From Bacteroidota bacterium (GTDB lineage Bacteria > Bacteroidota > Bacteroidia > Chitinophagales > Chitinophagaceae): 64,000 nucleotides of DNA. Within the stretch, counting starts at the first letter, position 1, and each line of letters opens with the position of its first letter. The translations under genes and the position numbers were made by a program. The DNA lies in contig JAFAGR010000010.1 in NCBI GenBank assembly GCA_023422565.1, forward strand, positions 13,752-77,751, in the 5' to 3' direction. The notes under the pieces were generated by a model. The model saw only the letters and a list, made by a program, of their open reading frames with translations, had not been told where the DNA came from and did no database searches. Of this stretch, positions 61,542 through 64,000 are shown one piece after another.

Positions 61542-61610
61542 GAATTCAGTTGTGGGTTATAGGTTGTGGGTTTTGGGTTGTGAGTTTTGAGAGTATTTTC
61601 AATGTCCCTT

Positions 61611-61752
61611 GGGAGCGGCGTTCTTACCTAAAGCCTTTCCGCCTTCGCCGGTTGGATATTTATTCGTCCGCATCAAAAAGCAAGCTTTTCATGCGTTCCA
61701 TTTAAATATCCTGCACTTCGTGCAAAGGCTTAATGTCTGTGCGTTAGGGATT
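61611..61752 (+). repeat. 142-bp hairpin unit, copy 1
   Basis: Differs from copy 2 at five positions. It is largely self-complementary: AAGCCTTT/AAAGGCTT, GGATATTTA/TAAATATCC, CGCAT/ATGCG and the central AAAAGC/GCTTTT stack in order, with side hairpins near CCGCCTTCGCCGG (imperfect in this copy) and GCACTTCGTGC. The length between the outer arms is about 100 nt. Confidence 0.85.
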
Positions 61753-61768
61753 ATTTTCATTGATCCCC

Positions 61769-61910
61769 GGGAGCGGCGTTCTTACCTAAAGTCTTTCCGC
61801 CTTCGGCGGTTGGATATTTATTTGTCCGCATCAAAAAGCAAGCTTTTCATGCGTTCCAATTAAATATCCTGCACTTCGTGCAAAGGCTTAATGACTGTGC
61901 GTTAGGGATT
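61769..61910 (+). repeat. 142-bp hairpin unit, copy 2
   Basis: Offset 158 bp from copy 1, about 96% identical. Here the side hairpin CCGCC-TTC-GGCGG is perfect, whereas copy 1 has one mismatch. It runs directly into the GC-rich tail, after the shared end GTGCGTTAGGGATT. Confidence 0.85.
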
Positions 61911-61970
61911 GGCAGGCCTACCGCGTAGGGCCAAAAGCCCGACCGCGGCCCCAGCGCCGCGGGAACGCCC
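61911..61970 (+). repeat. GC-rich palindromic tail (REP-like)
   Basis: A 60-bp GC-rich block in an otherwise AT-leaning region, with several short palindromes (GGCCTACCGCGTAGGGCC, CCGCGG, GCGCCGCGGG) and the end AACGCCC. The GCGTTAGGGATT...AACGCCC arrangement resembles repetitive extragenic palindromes I associate with Bacteroidota genomes; this is recollection of a pattern, not a search. Confidence 0.6.
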
Positions 61971-62066
61971 AAAAATAGTTAGTTAGTTTCTAGTCGGTAG
62001 TTATTGGTAAGAAGTGGATAATTTGAAATCAAAGATGTAATTCTCAAATCGTAATTCTTGATTCCT

Positions 62067-62142
62067 CAAAAACCCATGACAAAACCCATGACCCAAAACC
62101 CATGACCCAAAACCCATGACTTAAAACTCATGACCCAAAACC
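62067..62142 (+). repeat. Tandem 14-bp repeat
   Basis: Five full units plus a partial one of the form AAAACCCATGACCC, with small variations (GACTT, ACTCATG). It is the approximate inverse of the GGTTTTGGGTTGTGAG words at 61560-61590. There are no unique spacers. Confidence 0.8.
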
Positions 62143-62225
62143 AGATCCAGTAACTATCAACTACGAACTAGGAACTTTCTGACCGCTTTCCCTTAATTTT
62201 AATATCAAACCGTAAAACTGTAAAA

Positions 62226-62810
62226 ATGAAAAGTATCACTGGTCTTGTTATTTTAGGCATCCTCGCCGTATTGGTGTTTATGGGATGCAATGGCTACAAC
62301 AGTCTTGTAAAGCAGGATGAAAGTGTGAAAAAGGCCTGGAACAATGTGCAGACAGAATACCAGAACCGGAACGATCTGGTTGGCAACCTCGTGAACACCG
62401 TGAAGGGCGCGGCTAATTTTGAACAGTCCACTTTAACGGCAGTTGTGGAAGCGCGTGCCAATGCTACCAAGATGAATATAAATGCCGACAACCTGACCAC
62501 CGAGAATATTCAAAAATTCCAGGAAGCGCAGGGCCAGTTATCCGGTGCTTTAAGCAGGTTACTTGCTACCGTGGAAGCATACCCGAACCTTAAGGCGACT
62601 GAAGGATTCATGAAACTTCAAACCCAGCTGGAAGGAATTGAAAACAATATTAAAAATTCGCGCAGGGCTTTCAATGAAGAGATCAACCTGTACAATACGC
62701 GCGTAAGGTCTTTCCCGATGAACATCCTGGGTGGAATTTTTGGTTTCAAGCAGAAAGAAGGGTTCAAGGCTGATGAAGGAGCTGAAAAAGCTCCTGAAGT
62801 AAAATTCTAA
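62226..62810 (+). CDS. LemA family protein, copy 1
   Basis: A 194-residue protein with one N-terminal membrane segment (about 5-20, ending near MGCNGYN, not a strong lipobox) and a helical domain outside. NSLVKQDESVKKAWNNVQTEYQNRNDLVGNLVNTVKG and VVEARANATKM are LemA signatures. The C-terminus (FKQKEGFKADEGAEKAPEVKF) is near identical in style to copy 2. LemA function is unknown, although operons with TPM proteins are common. It is 8 bp before copy 2. Confidence 0.93.
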   Translation: MKSITGLVILGILAVLVFMGCNGYNSLVKQDESVKKAWNNVQTEYQNRNDLVGNLVNTVKGAANFEQSTLTAVVEARANATKMNINADNLTTENIQKFQEAQGQLSGALSRLLATVEAYPNLKATEGFMKLQTQLEGIENNIKNSRRAFNEEINLYNTRVRSFPMNILGGIFGFKQKEGFKADEGAEKAPEVKF

Positions 62811-62817
62811 AAGAGAA

Positions 62818-63402
62818 ATGGCAAAGAAAAGATCTTCTCTCCTAATTGTCGGCGGCATCATTCTTCTTCTGCTGATCTGGGTGATGGTTACTTTCAATTC
62901 TCTTGTAAAGAAAGACGAGAAAGTTACTTTTCAATGGAATGAGGTTCAGAATGCGTATCAACGCAGGATGGATCTCATTCCTAATATTGTAAACACGGTG
63001 AAAGGCGGGGCCGAGTATGAGCAGACCGTGCTACGTGAAGTAACTGAGGCCCGCGCAAATGCCCAGCGGATAACCGTTTCCGGAGTTAACGCCAACGCGT
63101 ATGCGCAGCAAAGCGCGGCGCAGGATGCACTGGCCTCCGCTGCCAACAGGTTGATCATTGCAGTAGAGCGTTACCCGGATATAAAGGGAACCCGCGCATT
63201 CCGCGATCTGCAAACACAACTTGAAGGAACGGAGCGTAGAATTAAAGTTGCCCGTGTAGATTTCAATGAATCAGTTGCAAATTACAATAGCAGTGTTCGA
63301 AATTTCCCGACAAAGTTAGTCGCGGGTATGCTGGGCTTTCCTCCAAAGGAAGGCTTCCAGGCTACAACAGGCGCCGATAAAAGTGTAGAAATTAAATTTT
63401 AA
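62818..63402 (+). CDS. LemA family protein, copy 2
   Basis: A 194-residue paralogue of the preceding gene: an N-terminal TM helix (SLLIVGGIILLLLIWVMV), then NSLVKKDEKVTFQWNEVQNAYQRRMDLIPNIVNTVKG, VTEARANAQRI and the end GFPPKEGFQATTGADKSVEIKF. The two copies share the same length and motifs but have diverged, so they are not recent duplicates. Encoded in one run with two TPM-domain genes. Confidence 0.93.
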   Translation: MAKKRSSLLIVGGIILLLLIWVMVTFNSLVKKDEKVTFQWNEVQNAYQRRMDLIPNIVNTVKGGAEYEQTVLREVTEARANAQRITVSGVNANAYAQQSAAQDALASAANRLIIAVERYPDIKGTRAFRDLQTQLEGTERRIKVARVDFNESVANYNSSVRNFPTKLVAGMLGFPPKEGFQATTGADKSVEIKF

Positions 63403-63405
63403 ACC

Positions 63406-63870
63406 GTGGGTGTATTTTCTTTTCTCAGTAAAAAGCAAAATTTTTTTTCGGAAGAAGAAAACCAGCGCATCGTTGCGGCGATTCGTGCATGCGAAACACG
63501 CACCAGCGGCGAGATACGGGTTTATATAGAATCCAAAAATCCATTGGTTGATCCGCTTGAACGTGCTGCCGAAGTTTTTCTTGGCCTCAAAATGCAGAAT
63601 ACGCTGCATCGCAACGCAGTTTTATTGTATATCGCTCACAAGCATCACGAAGTTGCACTTATTGGAGACGAAGGAATTTATGCGGCTGTCGGCAAAAAAT
63701 ATTGGGAAGATGAAATTGCCGAGATGCTTCGTTATTTTAAAGATAATCATCTCGCCGACGGAATAGAACATTGTGTGCGCCACATCGGTGATACCCTTCA
63801 CGAAAAGTTTCCTTACATACCAACAGAAGATAAAAACGAATTGCCGGACGATATTGTGTTTGGCAAATAG
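63406..63870 (+). CDS. TPM-domain protein (soluble form)
   Basis: A 154-residue protein with a TPM domain (DUF477/TPM phosphatase family): FSEEENQRIVAAIRACETRTSGEIRVYIE, HRNAVLLYIAHKHHEVALIGDEGIYAAVG and CVRHIGDTLHEKFPY. It has no signal peptide or TM segment, unlike the following gene. The GTG start is 3 bp after the lemA2 stop. The acidic/histidine residues typical of the fold are present, but activity is unproven. Confidence 0.88.
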   Translation: MGVFSFLSKKQNFFSEEENQRIVAAIRACETRTSGEIRVYIESKNPLVDPLERAAEVFLGLKMQNTLHRNAVLLYIAHKHHEVALIGDEGIYAAVGKKYWEDEIAEMLRYFKDNHLADGIEHCVRHIGDTLHEKFPYIPTEDKNELPDDIVFGK

Positions 63871-64000
63871 ATGAACATGTACAAAAACCTGAAGATATTT
63901 TTATTGGTTGTTCTGGCCGCGTTTTCTTTTAGAAGCATTGCGCAGGATATTCCGAAGCCGCCCAATCCGCCGCGGTTGGTTAATGACTATACTTCCACAC
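63871..64000 (+). CDS. TPM-domain protein (exported form), N-terminal fragment
   Basis: Partial gene, cut by the right window edge. The visible 43 codons begin MNMYKNLKIFLLVVLAAFSF (signal peptide ending near SIAQ), then DIPKPPNPPRLVNDYTST, the usual start of a mature TPM domain. ATG 63877 is an alternative start. It immediately abuts the previous stop codon. Family call is based on the N-terminus only. Confidence 0.75.
   Translation, partial: MNMYKNLKIFLLVVLAAFSFRSIAQDIPKPPNPPRLVNDYTST

Larger units (their letters stand above)
61542..62225 (+). repeat. Gene-free repeat block between pgk and lemA
   Basis: About 680 bp without a supported gene. In order: word-like GTTGTGGGTT repeats (61548-61592), two tandem 142-bp hairpin units (61611-61752 and 61769-61910), a GC-rich palindromic tail (61911-61970), simple words (AGTTAGTTTCTAGT, 61977-62007), a 14-bp tandem repeat (62067-62142) and the inverted words (62147-62175). 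The element types are listed separately. Confidence 0.8.

Noticed and set aside
61609..61863. 84-codon frame in the hairpin repeats
   Set aside because: Produced by the two repeat copies themselves; no start signal or family resemblance.
62067..62142. Possible CRISPR-like array
   Set aside because: The 14-bp units are directly adjacent without unique spacers, and no cas genes are present.

Overview
The window is a chromosomal stretch of a Bacteroidota bacterium, most likely from the Chitinophagales/Chitinophagaceae. This rests on gene families and signals, not on a database match: a giant exported protein with a type IX secretion (T9SS) C-terminal sorting domain, DUF4476 and DUF6089 proteins, PF13568-like outer-membrane barrels, a long Bacteroidota-type SecA, a malic enzyme/phosphotransacetylase fusion, weak or absent Shine-Dalgarno sequences, and many TAnnTTTG -7 promoter boxes. 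Most of it is ordinary core and accessory chromosome. No prophage, integron or CRISPR array was seen.

Layout. 1-5 kb: reductive pyrimidine catabolism (preT, preA, a beta-ureidopropionase-type hydrolase), interrupted by a four-helix-bundle gene bounded by inverted repeats, then a cyclophilin lipoprotein. 5-10 kb: cell-envelope genes (NlpC/P60 lipoprotein, DUF4476-DUF2752-TM2 cluster, barrel protein, lipoprotein, PA2169/DUF2383 protein) and three related small membrane proteins. 10-20 kb: uvrA, a DUF6089 barrel, elaA, a truncated hemoglobin, rarA, an exported protein of uncertain function and an MsbA-like exporter. 20-25.7 kb: two divergent paralogous glycosyltransferases, two methyltransferase-like genes, aspS. 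25.7-38 kb: a 2007-residue alpha-2-macroglobulin, a second DUF4476 protein, sucD, mlaF, mlaE, maeB and a DUF4442 protein. 38.6-46.6 kb: the giant T9SS substrate.

46.6-56.4 kb: scpB, an isolated atpG, secA, deoC, a SPOR protein, an M20 amidohydrolase, a beta-CASP metallo-hydrolase and a coiled-coil exported protein. 56.6-57.8 kb: tRNA-Glu(UUC) and a shortened IS1595-type transposase. 57.9-61.5 kb: gap and pgk, with a HipA-like kinase/DUF3037 pair between them. 61.5-62.2 kb: a gene-free block of tandem hairpin units, a GC-rich palindromic tail and nested simple inverted repeats. 62.2-64 kb: two LemA genes and two TPM-domain genes, the last cut by the window edge.

How the genes fit together. 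preT/preA reduce uracil and thymine, and the adjacent hydrolase would finish the pathway; dihydropyrimidinase is not in the window. gap and pgk are consecutive glycolytic steps. secA and the T9SS cargo are both part of protein export; mlaE/mlaF, the MsbA-like exporter, the glycosyltransferases and the lipoproteins serve the envelope. The most unusual parts are the repeat-bounded four-helix-bundle module in the pre operon, the repeat block near 61.6-62.2 kb that uses the same style of simple inverted repeats, the trio of small membrane proteins, and the HipA-like/DUF3037 pair.
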